This document shows positions 43,026 through 52,353 of a stretch of 64,000 bases of DNA, piece after piece; within the stretch, counting starts at the first letter, position 1; each line of letters begins with the position of its first letter. The translations under genes were made by a program, and so were the position numbers. Under the pieces are notes generated by a model. It was not told where the DNA came from, searched no databases, and saw nothing but the letters and a program-made list of their open reading frames with translations. Source of the stretch: an uncultured Lachnospiraceae bacterium (GTDB lineage Bacteria > Bacillota > Clostridia > Lachnospirales > Lachnospiraceae); NCBI GenBank assembly GCA_934330725.1, contig CAKRGM010000001.1, forward strand, positions 1-64,000, read 5' to 3'.

Positions 43026-43520
43026 ATGAATACAAAGATTGCTGGATATAATGCAGGTGCAACACCTCTTAATGGTGTTAATCCGGTGCATACAATACAG
43101 TTTGGTGTATGTACATCAGGAAGAAAGACTTCAGATACAGCAGAAAGTATAACTACAACGGTTGTAAAGGATGCAGAAAGTCTTAGTGTGTCAGTGGATG
43201 GAACTATTGAAGAATGGAATCCTATGGATCAGGCTGGATGGACAAGAAGACTTATGACAGGTAAGTCACTTGGTATGAGTATGGGTGGCAAACGTAATTA
43301 TGGAGATCCGGGAAATGACTATGTAGCCGGACTTGCATATAAAACAGGACAGGAATGTAATACTTGGGTTTCTATCATTTTTCCTAATCTTGATCAGCTC
43401 CTTATTCCGGCTGTTATTAATGTAACATCGCTGGGTGGAGATTCTACAAGCATAGATGCGCTTGAGTGGGAAGCTCAGAGTGATGGAAAACCAACATATA
43501 TTGAATATAGCCCAGAATAA
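43026..43520 (+). CDS. Major tail tube protein
   Basis: 164 residues, beta-rich. KDAESLSVSVDGTIEEWNPM and GWTRRLMTGKSLGMSMGGKR are typical of siphovirus tail tube proteins of this group. Followed by two chaperone genes and the tape measure, which fixes its identity. Confidence 0.85.
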   Translation: MNTKIAGYNAGATPLNGVNPVHTIQFGVCTSGRKTSDTAESITTTVVKDAESLSVSVDGTIEEWNPMDQAGWTRRLMTGKSLGMSMGGKRNYGDPGNDYVAGLAYKTGQECNTWVSIIFPNLDQLLIPAVINVTSLGGDSTSIDALEWEAQSDGKPTYIEYSPE

Positions 43521-43534
43521 TGAAGGAGAACAGC

Positions 43535-43876
43535 ATGGCAAAGAAAGATTTTACAATTATAGATATATCAATGAAGATAACGAACCAGTTACCAATGATA
43601 AGAATTACAGATAATCTCGTAGTAACTGTTAATAACAGAAAGAGTACAATATTATGCATTCAGGCTATGGCTAAAGAAGTAGAGAAAAAGAAGGAAAAAG
43701 ATGATGCAGATGATATGGCATTTATGATTAAGGGGCTTGAAATGCTTATTGGTAAGGAAAATGCTGATAAGATTGAGGCTATGGACCTTCCACTTCCGGA
43801 ATATAGGGAAATGTATAATGCAATTATGCAGGTAGCAATGGGAACATATGGCGAGGAGCAAACGCCCTCAGAGTAA
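43535..43876 (+). CDS. Tail assembly chaperone, G-type
   Basis: 113 residues from the ATG at 43535 (AAGGAG upstream). Helical end with KKKEKDDADDMAFMIKGLEM. Coats the tape-measure protein during tail assembly. The next chaperone overlaps it by 29 bp in another frame, the usual sign of an expressed fusion. Confidence 0.8.
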   Translation: MAKKDFTIIDISMKITNQLPMIRITDNLVVTVNNRKSTILCIQAMAKEVEKKKEKDDADDMAFMIKGLEMLIGKENADKIEAMDLPLPEYREMYNAIMQVAMGTYGEEQTPSE

Positions 43877-44207
43877 TGCATATTATGATATATGGGATGA
43901 TTGGGAGCTGATAGAAGCCAGCTTTCTGTCCCAGTATGGCATACGATTGCGAACAGATGATAATATGTCATGGTCGGAATTCTGTTCTTTGATGTCTGGG
44001 ATAATGCCAGAGACACCGCTTGGAAGAGTAGTAGGCATAAGAGCAGAAAAAGATCCTAAAGTTATAAAAAATTTTACAAAAGAACAAAAAAGAATTCGAA
44101 ATGATTGGATAGCACGAAGAAATAGAAAATTAATGGAAAATCCGAAAGTTTACAACGAATATTGGAATAGTTTTCAAAAATGGGCTAAGACCGCTTTCTC
44201 TACGTAG
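43848..44207 (+). CDS. Tail assembly chaperone, T-type (Gp15-like)
   Basis: 119 residues in the frame +1 to the G gene. NAYYDIWDDWELIEASFLSQ and SWSEFCSLMSGIMPETPL are Gp15-family signatures. Its own ATG (43848) has only a weak GGGA site, so it may instead be made by a +1 shift within 43836-43874 (for example at CCC-TCA, 43865-43870), as in other phage G/GT pairs. A strong terminator overlaps its 3' end. Confidence 0.8.
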   Translation: MARSKRPQSNAYYDIWDDWELIEASFLSQYGIRLRTDDNMSWSEFCSLMSGIMPETPLGRVVGIRAEKDPKVIKNFTKEQKRIRNDWIARRNRKLMENPKVYNEYWNSFQKWAKTAFST

Positions 44208-44222
44208 AAAGTGGTCTTTTTT
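44187..44222 (+). terminator. Strong terminator between chaperone and tape-measure genes
   Basis: A 12-bp stem AAGACCGCTTTC/GAAAGTGGTCTT (one G-U) with an 8-nt loop and six T. It lies inside the tail operon and overlaps the end of the previous gene. Confidence 0.88.
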
Positions 44223-44242
44223 AAAGCTGGAAAGGAGGTATT

Positions 44243-47161
44243 ATGTCAGATGTAGTAGGTCAGATAGCGTTGGAACTTGGCATAGACAGTTCACAGATAA
44301 TTAATCAGCTTACAGGAGCTTCCAACAAAGCAGCAAAGCAGGCAACATCCATTTTTTCCGGCATGGGGAAAAAGATAGCTGGGGCTTTAAGTATAGCTGC
44401 ATTTACGAAGTTTACTAAGGACTGCATAGAGGTTGGATCAAATGTAACAGAGGTCCAGAACGTTGTAGATACAGCATTTAAAGATTTAAGTGGACAGGCA
44501 GATCAGTGGGCTTCTAATGCCATGACGAATTTCGGACTATCTGAATTGTCGGCTAAGAAGTACATGGGCGTATTTGGCCAGATGAGTAACGCTATGGGTA
44601 TAACCGGTAAGGCGGCTCTTGATATGGCTGAAAATGTTACCGGATTAACCGGTGATGTTGCATCATTTTATAACCTTGGAACAGATGAAGCATATACGAA
44701 GCTGAAATCAATTTGGACTGGCGAGACAGAAACATTGAAAGATCTTGGTGTTGTAATGACACAGACGAACCTTGACCAGTATGCTCTTAATAATGGATTT
44801 GGTAAGACAACCGCTAAAATGACAGAGCAGGAAAAGGTAATGCTGCGTTATCAGTATGTAACAAGTTCATTGTCTAATGCTACAGGAGACTTTGTTAAAA
44901 CACAGGATTCCTGGGCAAATCAGACAAGAATACTTTCACTTAGGTTTGAGCAGTTAAAGGCAAGCCTCGGAAAAGGATTTATAGCATTATTTACGCCAAT
45001 ATTAAGAGGAATAAATGCCTGCCTTGCCGGATTACAGATACTTGCAGATAAATTCACATCATTTATATATGCACTTACAGGACAGGATATATCCGCTTCA
45101 ACAGGAGCTATACAGGCTGATCTGTCTAATATTGGTGATACAGCAACTGATACAGCTGGTAATATATCAGGAGTGGGTTCCTCGACTAAAAAGACAGCAA
45201 AAGAAATTGAAAGATCACTTGCAAGTTTTGATAAGATTACAAAACTTGATGCACCACAATCTGATAATGATTCATCAGGTGCAGGTGTTGGAGGAGGAAT
45301 TGGAGGTGGTTCACTTCCAAGTTTAAGCAAAGACACAAAAGATACGACAAATACAGTTAATGATTTTGCAAATAAAGTAAAAGAAGCATTAGAACCATTA
45401 AAGGCAATAAATTTTGATAATTTAATACAATCTTTAGGAAATTTAAAAGAAGCTTGTAAGCCATTGACTGAAAAATTATTTGATGGCTTAAAGTGGGCTT
45501 ACTATAACATTTTTGTTCCGCTTGCAAAATGGACTATAGAAGATTTACTGCCGGCTTTTCTTGATGTACTGGCAGGTGTGTTAAAAGTTTTAAATAGTGC
45601 ATTAGATGCATTAAAGCCATTATGGGATTGGGCTTGGAATAATTTTTTTAAACCAATTGCTGAATGGACTGGTGGGGTAATTATAAACGTGTTACACGGT
45701 CTAAGAGATGCACTGAATGGAATTTCAGAATGGATTGATAATAACCAGAAGTTATTTGATGCAATAGTTATAACAATAGGAGCATTTGCTGCAGCTTGGA
45801 AAGCTGTGGAACTTGCCGAGTTTATTATGAATGCGGGCGGTATAGTTGGAATCATAAATAAGATGAAAACAGCAATAGAAGCTTGTACAGTAGCAAAGGT
45901 AGCTGATAAATGGGAGACTGTTAAAATATGTGCGTTGTATACTAAGGACTTTGTTGTAAATATGGCATCAGCAACAAAGGAATTAGCAAAACAGGCAGCA
46001 GAATGGATAAAATTAACAGCTCTTAAAATTAAGGATAAAGCTGTTGATATGGCAAAAGGACTTAAGGATTTTGTTGTAAATATGGCATTGGCAACAAAGG
46101 AATTAATATCACAGGGAATACAGTGGACAGTTCAGACAGCTTCAAAGGTGGCTGATACAGCGGCAACAGCAGCGCATACAGCGGCAACATGGCTTGCAAC
46201 AGCAGCTACAACAGCATTTGGTGTAGCAATGTCTGTATTAACAAGTCCTATTACGCTTGTAATCGCAGCTTTAGCAGCGTTGGCATTGGGCATTTATGAA
46301 CTTGTAAAACATTGGGATGTTGTAAAAGAAACTGCAGTTGCTGTATGGGATGCAATTGTAGGTGCTTGGAGTGTAGCAAGTGGATGGTTTAATGATAATG
46401 TAATAAAACCAATTGCCAGTTTCTTTTCTGGTTTATGGTCTGGAATATGTAATATATTTGGTGGAACCTGCTCATTTTTTACAAATTTATTCGCAGGAGC
46501 AGCAAATGGTATTAAGAGTGCTTTTTCTTCCATTACAGGATTTTTTTCAGGAATCTGGGCTGGAATATGCAATACATTTGGAAATGTAGCTGGTTGGTTT
46601 AGGGATAGATTCTCACAGGCTTGGCAGGCAGTTAAGGATGTATTTAGTGCTGGTGGACGTGTATTTGATGGTATAAAAGATGGAATTTTATCAGGTTTGA
46701 AGAGTGTTGTTAATGCACTGATTAGTGGTATTAATAAAGTTATATCCATACCATTTAATGGAATTAATAATGCACTTAATGGCATAAAAAATATAAATAT
46801 TTTAGGTGCAAAACCATTTGGATGGTTACCTACTATCAGTGTTCCGCAAATACCGCGGTTGGCACAAGGCGGTTATGTAAAGCCTAATACACCACAGTTG
46901 GCCATGATTGGAGATAACAGACACCAGGGAGAAGTTGTAGCACCTGAGGATAAGCTTATTGATATGGCACAGAAGGCAGCAGCTATGGCATCCAGTACTG
47001 AATTATTAGCAGAAGCTATAAGCATATTAAAGCAGATACTTAAGGTGCTTGAAGCATTAAACCTTGATATACAGCTTGATGGAAAGAGCCTTAAGAAGTA
47101 TGTGGTTGATAAAATTAACGAGCACACGAAGCAGACAGGGAAATGTGAGATTATAACTTAA
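44243..47161 (+). CDS. Tape-measure protein
   Basis: 972 residues. Sets tail length and helps DNA entry. Helical N terminus with ALNNGFGKTTAKMTEQEKVM and the tail tape-measure core; hydrophobic segments at about 635-690 (AATWLATAATTAFGVAMSVL...); Trp/Phe/Gly-rich repeats (FFSGLWSGICNIFGG, FFSGIWAGICNTFGN) at about 723-785; C-terminal GGYVKPNTPQLAMIGDNRHQ, usual in this family. A 120-bp direct repeat (45943 and 46063) encodes DFVVNMA-ATKEL twice. GGAAAGGAGG precedes the ATG. Flanked by terminators on both sides. Confidence 0.93.
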   Translation: MSDVVGQIALELGIDSSQIINQLTGASNKAAKQATSIFSGMGKKIAGALSIAAFTKFTKDCIEVGSNVTEVQNVVDTAFKDLSGQADQWASNAMTNFGLSELSAKKYMGVFGQMSNAMGITGKAALDMAENVTGLTGDVASFYNLGTDEAYTKLKSIWTGETETLKDLGVVMTQTNLDQYALNNGFGKTTAKMTEQEKVMLRYQYVTSSLSNATGDFVKTQDSWANQTRILSLRFEQLKASLGKGFIALFTPILRGINACLAGLQILADKFTSFIYALTGQDISASTGAIQADLSNIGDTATDTAGNISGVGSSTKKTAKEIERSLASFDKITKLDAPQSDNDSSGAGVGGGIGGGSLPSLSKDTKDTTNTVNDFANKVKEALEPLKAINFDNLIQSLGNLKEACKPLTEKLFDGLKWAYYNIFVPLAKWTIEDLLPAFLDVLAGVLKVLNSALDALKPLWDWAWNNFFKPIAEWTGGVIINVLHGLRDALNGISEWIDNNQKLFDAIVITIGAFAAAWKAVELAEFIMNAGGIVGIINKMKTAIEACTVAKVADKWETVKICALYTKDFVVNMASATKELAKQAAEWIKLTALKIKDKAVDMAKGLKDFVVNMALATKELISQGIQWTVQTASKVADTAATAAHTAATWLATAATTAFGVAMSVLTSPITLVIAALAALALGIYELVKHWDVVKETAVAVWDAIVGAWSVASGWFNDNVIKPIASFFSGLWSGICNIFGGTCSFFTNLFAGAANGIKSAFSSITGFFSGIWAGICNTFGNVAGWFRDRFSQAWQAVKDVFSAGGRVFDGIKDGILSGLKSVVNALISGINKVISIPFNGINNALNGIKNINILGAKPFGWLPTISVPQIPRLAQGGYVKPNTPQLAMIGDNRHQGEVVAPEDKLIDMAQKAAAMASSTELLAEAISILKQILKVLEALNLDIQLDGKSLKKYVVDKINEHTKQTGKCEIIT

Positions 47162-47167
47162 AGAAAG

Positions 47168-47203
47168 AGGACTTATGTGTAAGATAACACATAGGTCCTT
47201 TTT
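47168..47203 (+). terminator. Strong terminator after the tape-measure gene
   Basis: A 13-bp stem (AGGACTTATGTGT/ACACATAGGTCCT, one T-G pair) with a 6-nt loop and TTTTT, 6 nt after the stop codon. Confidence 0.88.
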
Positions 47204-47217
47204 GAAAGGGTGATGTA

Positions 47218-47568
47218 ATGATAATACAAGCTGGTGGTGTGGAACTTCCCGCACCGGTAAGTTTAAAAGTTGATGATGAAATAATATGGTCTTCTTCAAC
47301 AGGACGAGCACTTGACGGAACAATGCTGGGTGATGTCGTCGCTGAAAAGAAGACTTTAGCTATTAATTGGGGAATTTTGCAGGAAAATGAGCTGGTACTT
47401 ATAAAAAGTAAGCTTGGTGCTGGATTTTTCCCTGTAACATTCCATGATGATGGAAAGGATATAACAATAACAACCTACAGGAGTACGCTTAGTAAGGAAA
47501 TAATAGGAAGGCTTGATGATGGTATATATTACTACAAAAGCGCAAGCGTATCAATTATACAGCAATAG
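47218..47568 (+). CDS. Tail protein (DUF6711-like)
   Basis: 116 residues, beta-rich: IIQAGGVELPAPVSLKVDDE, GTMLGDVVAEKKTLAINWG, DDGIYYYKSASVSIIQQ. Similar proteins follow the tape measure in many Clostridia phages, probably a tail-tip part. AAAGGGTG precedes the ATG. Confidence 0.7.
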   Translation: MIIQAGGVELPAPVSLKVDDEIIWSSSTGRALDGTMLGDVVAEKKTLAINWGILQENELVLIKSKLGAGFFPVTFHDDGKDITITTYRSTLSKEIIGRLDDGIYYYKSASVSIIQQ

Positions 47569-47584
47569 AAGAAGGAGAATGAAC

Positions 47585-47992
47585 ATGAAAAAGACAATGA
47601 CAATTAAACAGATTGATAAATACGCAGCAGCTCTACAGCAGCTTCAGAGTGCGAAAAAACACTGGCCAGTTGCAGTTAATTATGCAATTGCAAAAAATTT
47701 AAAGATGTTACTTAATGAGCTGGATACATATCTGGCAGAAAAAAACAAGCTTATACAGGATAATGCACTTAAGGATGATAATGGTAGAGTGATTATCAAA
47801 GAAGAGTCTTATCAGTTTCCAGATGGAAAAGAGCAGGATGTACTTAAAGAAATTAATGAACTGTATAATATGGAAACAGAAATTGATGTTCACATGATTA
47901 GAATGGAAGATATCATTGAATGCGATACTGACAGATATGATGGTACTACATTGGAGGATATGGCAGCTATTGAATTTATGATACAGGAGTAA
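47585..47992 (+). CDS. Tail-region protein of unknown function
   Basis: 135 residues from the ATG at 47585 (GAAGGAG, 7 nt). Helical; MKKTMTIKQIDKYAAALQQL..., ending with a short acidic stretch. Between tail-tip and tail-fibre genes. Not recognised. Confidence 0.65.
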   Translation: MKKTMTIKQIDKYAAALQQLQSAKKHWPVAVNYAIAKNLKMLLNELDTYLAEKNKLIQDNALKDDNGRVIIKEESYQFPDGKEQDVLKEINELYNMETEIDVHMIRMEDIIECDTDRYDGTTLEDMAAIEFMIQE

Positions 47993-47996
47993 GCTT

Positions 47997-50900
47997 ATGT
48001 ATAATAAGGTAACAGATGCTTTTAAAGAAACAATAAGAAGTCCGTCAAGAACTTTTAATGGAAGAGTAAAAATCAATGGCAAATGGATTGATGCCAGATT
48101 CAAGAAAATGAGTTATGAGACATCCAGCACATCAGAAGAGTCATTACAACTTGGGTCGGCTGTTTCTGCTAAAATTGAATTAACAATAGAAAAAGTAAAT
48201 GAACTTTTTGAGAATACAGAAATTGCTGTTGAAATCGGCTTAAAGCTTTCAGATAAAATTGAGTACATACCGGTTGGATTTTTTACAGCAGAACATCCAA
48301 CATCTGATAAGGATAATACTACATTTACCGCATATGACAGGATGATGAAGACTACAGGAGTATATATATCTAATCTATCATATCCTGCGGATGCAGAATC
48401 TTTATTAAAAGAGATAAGCACCGCATGCAAAATACCATGTGATGTAAGTGGAGTAAGTTCAATTGTAATAGAATCAAAGCCAGTGGGGTATACATATAGG
48501 GAAGTTATAGGGTATATAGCTGCTCTTGCTGGTGGATTTGCATGTATAGATAGATCCGGAACACTTGTAATTAAATCTTATGTTGATAGTGGTTTTAAAT
48601 TGGATGAATCAAGAATATTCTCTTTTGAAAAAAATGAAAGTGATTATCATTTGGATTATCTGTCATGTAATATTAGTAATTCAAGTAAGATAACATCAGG
48701 AAGTGGAACATTAGGAATAACATTTGATAATCCATTAATGACACAGGAACGTCTTAATTCAATATATGAAAGTATGAAAAATTTCTCTTACAGAGGAGGA
48801 ACTGTTAAGGCACTTGGAGATATAAGGCTGGATCCTTGGGATATTATAACAGTAATACAAGATGGCATTGAATATAAGATGCCGGTAATGAATATCCAGC
48901 AGGAATATGACGGTGGCCTTGCCATGTCTATAACATCATATGGAAAGACAGAAGTTGAGACAAGCACAGACTTTAAGGGGCCTACCTCAAAATCGGTTGA
49001 AAGAATGTATTCAGATATTGTTTTAGCACAAGAACTTTTAGCACAAAAGGTTGATGCTGACTGGGTTAAGGCTAATACTGTTACCGCGGAAAAGCTTGAT
49101 GTGGTAACAGCTGAGATTAAAAATATTGAAAATGATTATTTAAAGACTAAGGATGCTGACATTAAATATGCAACTATCGAAAGCGAAAAAGTTATTACGT
49201 CGGAGATAGAAAATCTTAAAGTTGGAGTTGAGAAAGTAGGAATACTTGACGGAGATGTAGCTAAGATTAAGACTTTGATGTTTGGTTCTGCAGCCGGCGG
49301 CAGTTTAACGACAGAATTTTCTAATTCAGTAGTGAGCATGATTGGTGACGCACAGATTAAGTCAGCGATGATAGACAGTCTTGAATTTAATAAATTAACT
49401 GGTATAGATATTAATACTACAAAGTTAAATGTGCATAGTGATGATGGCAAATCAACATGGAAAGATAATACAATTCAGATATCAGATGCTAAGAGAGTGC
49501 GAGTGCAAATCGGCAAAGATGCAATGGGAGATTACAATATCTATATTTGGGATAAGAACGGTAAATTAATGTTTGACCCACTTTATGGTATTCAGGCTGA
49601 TGGAATAAAGCAGGCAATAATCAGAAATGATATGGTTGCTGATAATGCGGCAATAAAAGCAAGTAAGCTAGATATAGAGAGTGTGTTTAGTGTAATAAAC
49701 AGTGACAAAAGTCACACGCTAAATGCATCAAAAATATATGTAGATACTGACAAACAGACACTTGATGTGGCATTTAAAAGTATGTCTACAACAGTAACCG
49801 AGACAGTTACGAAAGTTAATACCGCGGTAAGTACAGCTAATACTGCAAGTAGTACAGCAAGCACCGCTAACAGCAATGCGTCAAGTGCATTAAACAAAGC
49901 CAACAGTGCGGTAAGTACAGCTAATACCGCTAACAGTACCGCAAACACAGCAAAGACCACCGCTGACACAGCTAAGAGTACCGCTAATACAGCAAGCACA
50001 AATGCAAGTAATGCACTAAGCAAAGCGAATACTTTAGAAACTAATCTAAAGACAGTTACAGAAAAAGTTTCGTCGCAGGGAACGACGCTTTCTACTATAC
50101 AGGGGCAGATAAGTACAAAAGTATGGAAACAGGATATAACCACAGCGGTTTCGGAATTACAAATAGGCGGAAGAAATCTTGTTAAAAACAGCAATTTTTC
50201 CAATAATGCAAACAATTGGAGTAATTGGGGTTCGCCAGCAACAAGAGAAATCGTCACTATCGATGGTAAAAGATGGGCACACGTAAAAGGTACAGGAGAT
50301 GCTAGGTATCAGGGATACTATCAAGATTGGAATGTCACTGTACCAATAGAAAAAACACTAGATACTGAATATACGTTTAGTGCTAGAGTCAAAGGAGCTT
50401 CAGCTAACCAAGAGTTTTGGGTTATATTTCATTGGAGAGATGCAAAAGGTAATTTTGTTAGTTCGAGTGGCAGTTCATTCATGGTATCTGAAAATGAACA
50501 AATTGTTACTTCAACTGTCAAAACGAACAACCGTGAAAACAAATCGTTAACTGAAGTTGGTAGATTTACGATTTGCTTAGGTGTAAACAACGCTTCTACT
50601 GTATATGAAGTATATTTTACTGATGTCAAATTTGAAAAAGGTAACAAAGTAACAGATTGGTCGCCAGCGATTGAGGATACCGACAGTTCAATATCTGCAC
50701 TTGAGGGCAAAACAACGACACTGACAAATCAGTACACAAGCTTGAACCAAACATTAACAAGTCTTACTGCAACAGTAAACAGCAATACTACAGCTATAAG
50801 TAAAAAAGCAGATGGAACTACAGTAAGTACGTTGCAGACGAATGTGACACAGCTGACAGCAGATTTAAGTGGCTTTAAAACTACTGTTAGTAGTACGTAT

Positions 50901-52226
50901 GCGACAAAAAGCAGTCTAAGCGGATATGCAACAACGAGCGCAGTAAACACCGCTATAAATCAAAAAGCGGACAGTATAACGCAGTCTGTTAGCGCCACAT
51001 ACGCAACTAAAAACAGTTTGAATGAAGCTACAAAAAGTATTAATGCAAAACTTGAACTAAAGGTTGATACAGAAAAGCTAATTTCATGTATCAATGCTGC
51101 AGCGGATGAAATAAAGTTAACATCCAATAGATTTAGTTTGTCGAGTACATATACAACCATTACATCCGCTGGACAAATTACAACACAAAATGTAACTGTT
51201 TCTAGAACGCAAAATGCATATGTTAATCCAGGGCAAATAGAATGTAGTACTTTACGATCGTTTCTATATGGAACAACACCTAGCACAGAACAAAAAAATT
51301 TATATGATTTTAAGAAAGATGGAAAACTTGATGTTTTTGATTTAATAGCAGCGAGACAAATGACATTGGGATATAAAAATTATGATGGTAAACAGGTTCC
51401 GGTGGAAGTTATACTTGATTCAAATAATCCTGAGAGTTTTATAAAAATAACATGCACAAATGCGTGGGGAAGACAATTGACACAGCGTTTTGGTGCAAAT
51501 GGTGTGAATGTAACAAGCACTATTACAACAGATTTGGTTGCACAAAATGCTAATATTACGTATATAAGGTCAAATCCTCGTTTCTGCAATTATGAAGATA
51601 ATAATGCAGGAAAATTTAACGTTGGAAATGCAATAATATCATCTGAAGGCGGGCAGGATCTGAAGTTATATGCATCAGACGAGGATAATAATTTACGTTT
51701 TGGAGTACTTTATGATGGAAATGGTAAAGTAGTAGAAGGTTGGGCGTTTAATCCATGGGGTGGAGCACCGATTAATCTTGGAAGTGGATTACATAAATGG
51801 GAGTGTGTATATGCAGCAGTTGGGGCAATAAATACATCTGATAGAAACGAGAAAAATTCAATCGAAAATCTTGATGAAGAATCTTGTATAGAGTTTCTTA
51901 AGACATGGAAACCTGTTAGTTATAAAATGAATAACGGAACATCTGATAGAAAACATTATGGATTTATTGCGCAAGACATAGAAGAATCGATGAAAAAATT
52001 AGGTATAGCATCAAAAGATTTTGCTGGTTTTATTAAATCACAAAAGTCTGATGAGCATGTGGATGAATATGGGCGAACAGTAGCAGAAGAAAGAATTGGA
52101 GAATATGAATATGGCTTAAGATATTCAGAATTTATTGCACCAGTGGTAAAAACAGTCCAATATTGTTTAAGGATTATAGAGCAACATGAATCAGATATAG
52201 AAAAGTTAAAACAATTAGAACAATAA
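47997..52226 (+). CDS. Tail fibre/receptor-binding protein with S74 chaperone domain
   Basis: 1409 residues. N-terminal 330: tail-tip/baseplate-hub-like. About 600-690: alanine/threonine/serine-rich heptads (STANTANSTANTAKTTADTA), a trimeric coiled coil encoded by near-repeated DNA. About 722-892: jelly-roll carbohydrate-binding-like module (GGRNLVKNSNFS, TEYTFSARVKG, FEKGNKVTDWSPA). More coiled coil. About 1091-1122: a dockerin-like calcium loop (YDFKKDGKLDVFDLIAARQM). About 1281-1409: peptidase S74 intramolecular chaperone with Ser1281 and Lys1286 (SDRNEK) that trims itself after trimer folding. It decides host binding. Confidence 0.88.
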   Translation: MYNKVTDAFKETIRSPSRTFNGRVKINGKWIDARFKKMSYETSSTSEESLQLGSAVSAKIELTIEKVNELFENTEIAVEIGLKLSDKIEYIPVGFFTAEHPTSDKDNTTFTAYDRMMKTTGVYISNLSYPADAESLLKEISTACKIPCDVSGVSSIVIESKPVGYTYREVIGYIAALAGGFACIDRSGTLVIKSYVDSGFKLDESRIFSFEKNESDYHLDYLSCNISNSSKITSGSGTLGITFDNPLMTQERLNSIYESMKNFSYRGGTVKALGDIRLDPWDIITVIQDGIEYKMPVMNIQQEYDGGLAMSITSYGKTEVETSTDFKGPTSKSVERMYSDIVLAQELLAQKVDADWVKANTVTAEKLDVVTAEIKNIENDYLKTKDADIKYATIESEKVITSEIENLKVGVEKVGILDGDVAKIKTLMFGSAAGGSLTTEFSNSVVSMIGDAQIKSAMIDSLEFNKLTGIDINTTKLNVHSDDGKSTWKDNTIQISDAKRVRVQIGKDAMGDYNIYIWDKNGKLMFDPLYGIQADGIKQAIIRNDMVADNAAIKASKLDIESVFSVINSDKSHTLNASKIYVDTDKQTLDVAFKSMSTTVTETVTKVNTAVSTANTASSTASTANSNASSALNKANSAVSTANTANSTANTAKTTADTAKSTANTASTNASNALSKANTLETNLKTVTEKVSSQGTTLSTIQGQISTKVWKQDITTAVSELQIGGRNLVKNSNFSNNANNWSNWGSPATREIVTIDGKRWAHVKGTGDARYQGYYQDWNVTVPIEKTLDTEYTFSARVKGASANQEFWVIFHWRDAKGNFVSSSGSSFMVSENEQIVTSTVKTNNRENKSLTEVGRFTICLGVNNASTVYEVYFTDVKFEKGNKVTDWSPAIEDTDSSISALEGKTTTLTNQYTSLNQTLTSLTATVNSNTTAISKKADGTTVSTLQTNVTQLTADLSGFKTTVSSTYATKSSLSGYATTSAVNTAINQKADSITQSVSATYATKNSLNEATKSINAKLELKVDTEKLISCINAAADEIKLTSNRFSLSSTYTTITSAGQITTQNVTVSRTQNAYVNPGQIECSTLRSFLYGTTPSTEQKNLYDFKKDGKLDVFDLIAARQMTLGYKNYDGKQVPVEVILDSNNPESFIKITCTNAWGRQLTQRFGANGVNVTSTITTDLVAQNANITYIRSNPRFCNYEDNNAGKFNVGNAIISSEGGQDLKLYASDEDNNLRFGVLYDGNGKVVEGWAFNPWGGAPINLGSGLHKWECVYAAVGAINTSDRNEKNSIENLDEESCIEFLKTWKPVSYKMNNGTSDRKHYGFIAQDIEESMKKLGIASKDFAGFIKSQKSDEHVDEYGRTVAEERIGEYEYGLRYSEFIAPVVKTVQYCLRIIEQHESDIEKLKQLEQ

Positions 52227-52229
52227 ATC

Positions 52230-52257
52230 AGAGGGCAAAATATAGGCTCTCTTTTTT
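52230..52257 (+). terminator. Terminator after the tail fibre gene
   Basis: AGAGGGC (52230-52236) pairs with GCTCTCT (52246-52252), one G-U, then TTTTTT. Confidence 0.75.
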
Positions 52258-52284
52258 ATATGTTTTTTAAGAAGAGGAGAAAAA

Positions 52285-52308
52285 ATGGAGATTAGAGCAG
52301 GACCTTAG
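52285..52308 (+). CDS. Seven-codon leader ORF, MEIRAGP
   Basis: ATG-GAG-ATT-AGA-GCA-GGA-CCT-TAG, with AGAGGAG ending 5 nt before the ATG, a fully formed start. The product ends IRAGP, the same five residues as the end of the SecM arrest peptide, where the ribosome stalls with Gly in the P site and Pro in the A site. The GCA-GGA-CCT codons also form the 5' arm of the terminator at 52299-52321. It may be a regulatory leader for the lysis genes; the upstream SecM residues (Phe, Trp) are absent, so stalling is inference. Confidence 0.55.
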   Translation: MEIRAGP

Positions 52309-52321
52309 AGGTTCTTTTTTT
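52299..52321 (+). terminator. Terminator overlapping the leader ORF
   Basis: AGGACC (52299-52304) pairs with GGTTCT (52310-52315), one G-U pair, with a 5-nt loop and about seven T. A ribosome paused at the end of the leader would cover the 5' arm. Confidence 0.65.
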
Positions 52322-52353
52322 ATGCAAAAATTCTATAAGGAGAATTATGACAA

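Noticed and set aside
49712..50257. 181-residue minus-strand frame rich in Leu, Val and Ala
   Set aside because: It is the antisense of the repetitive coiled-coil part of the tail fibre gene, has no ribosome binding site and only looks hydrophobic because of the codons opposite.
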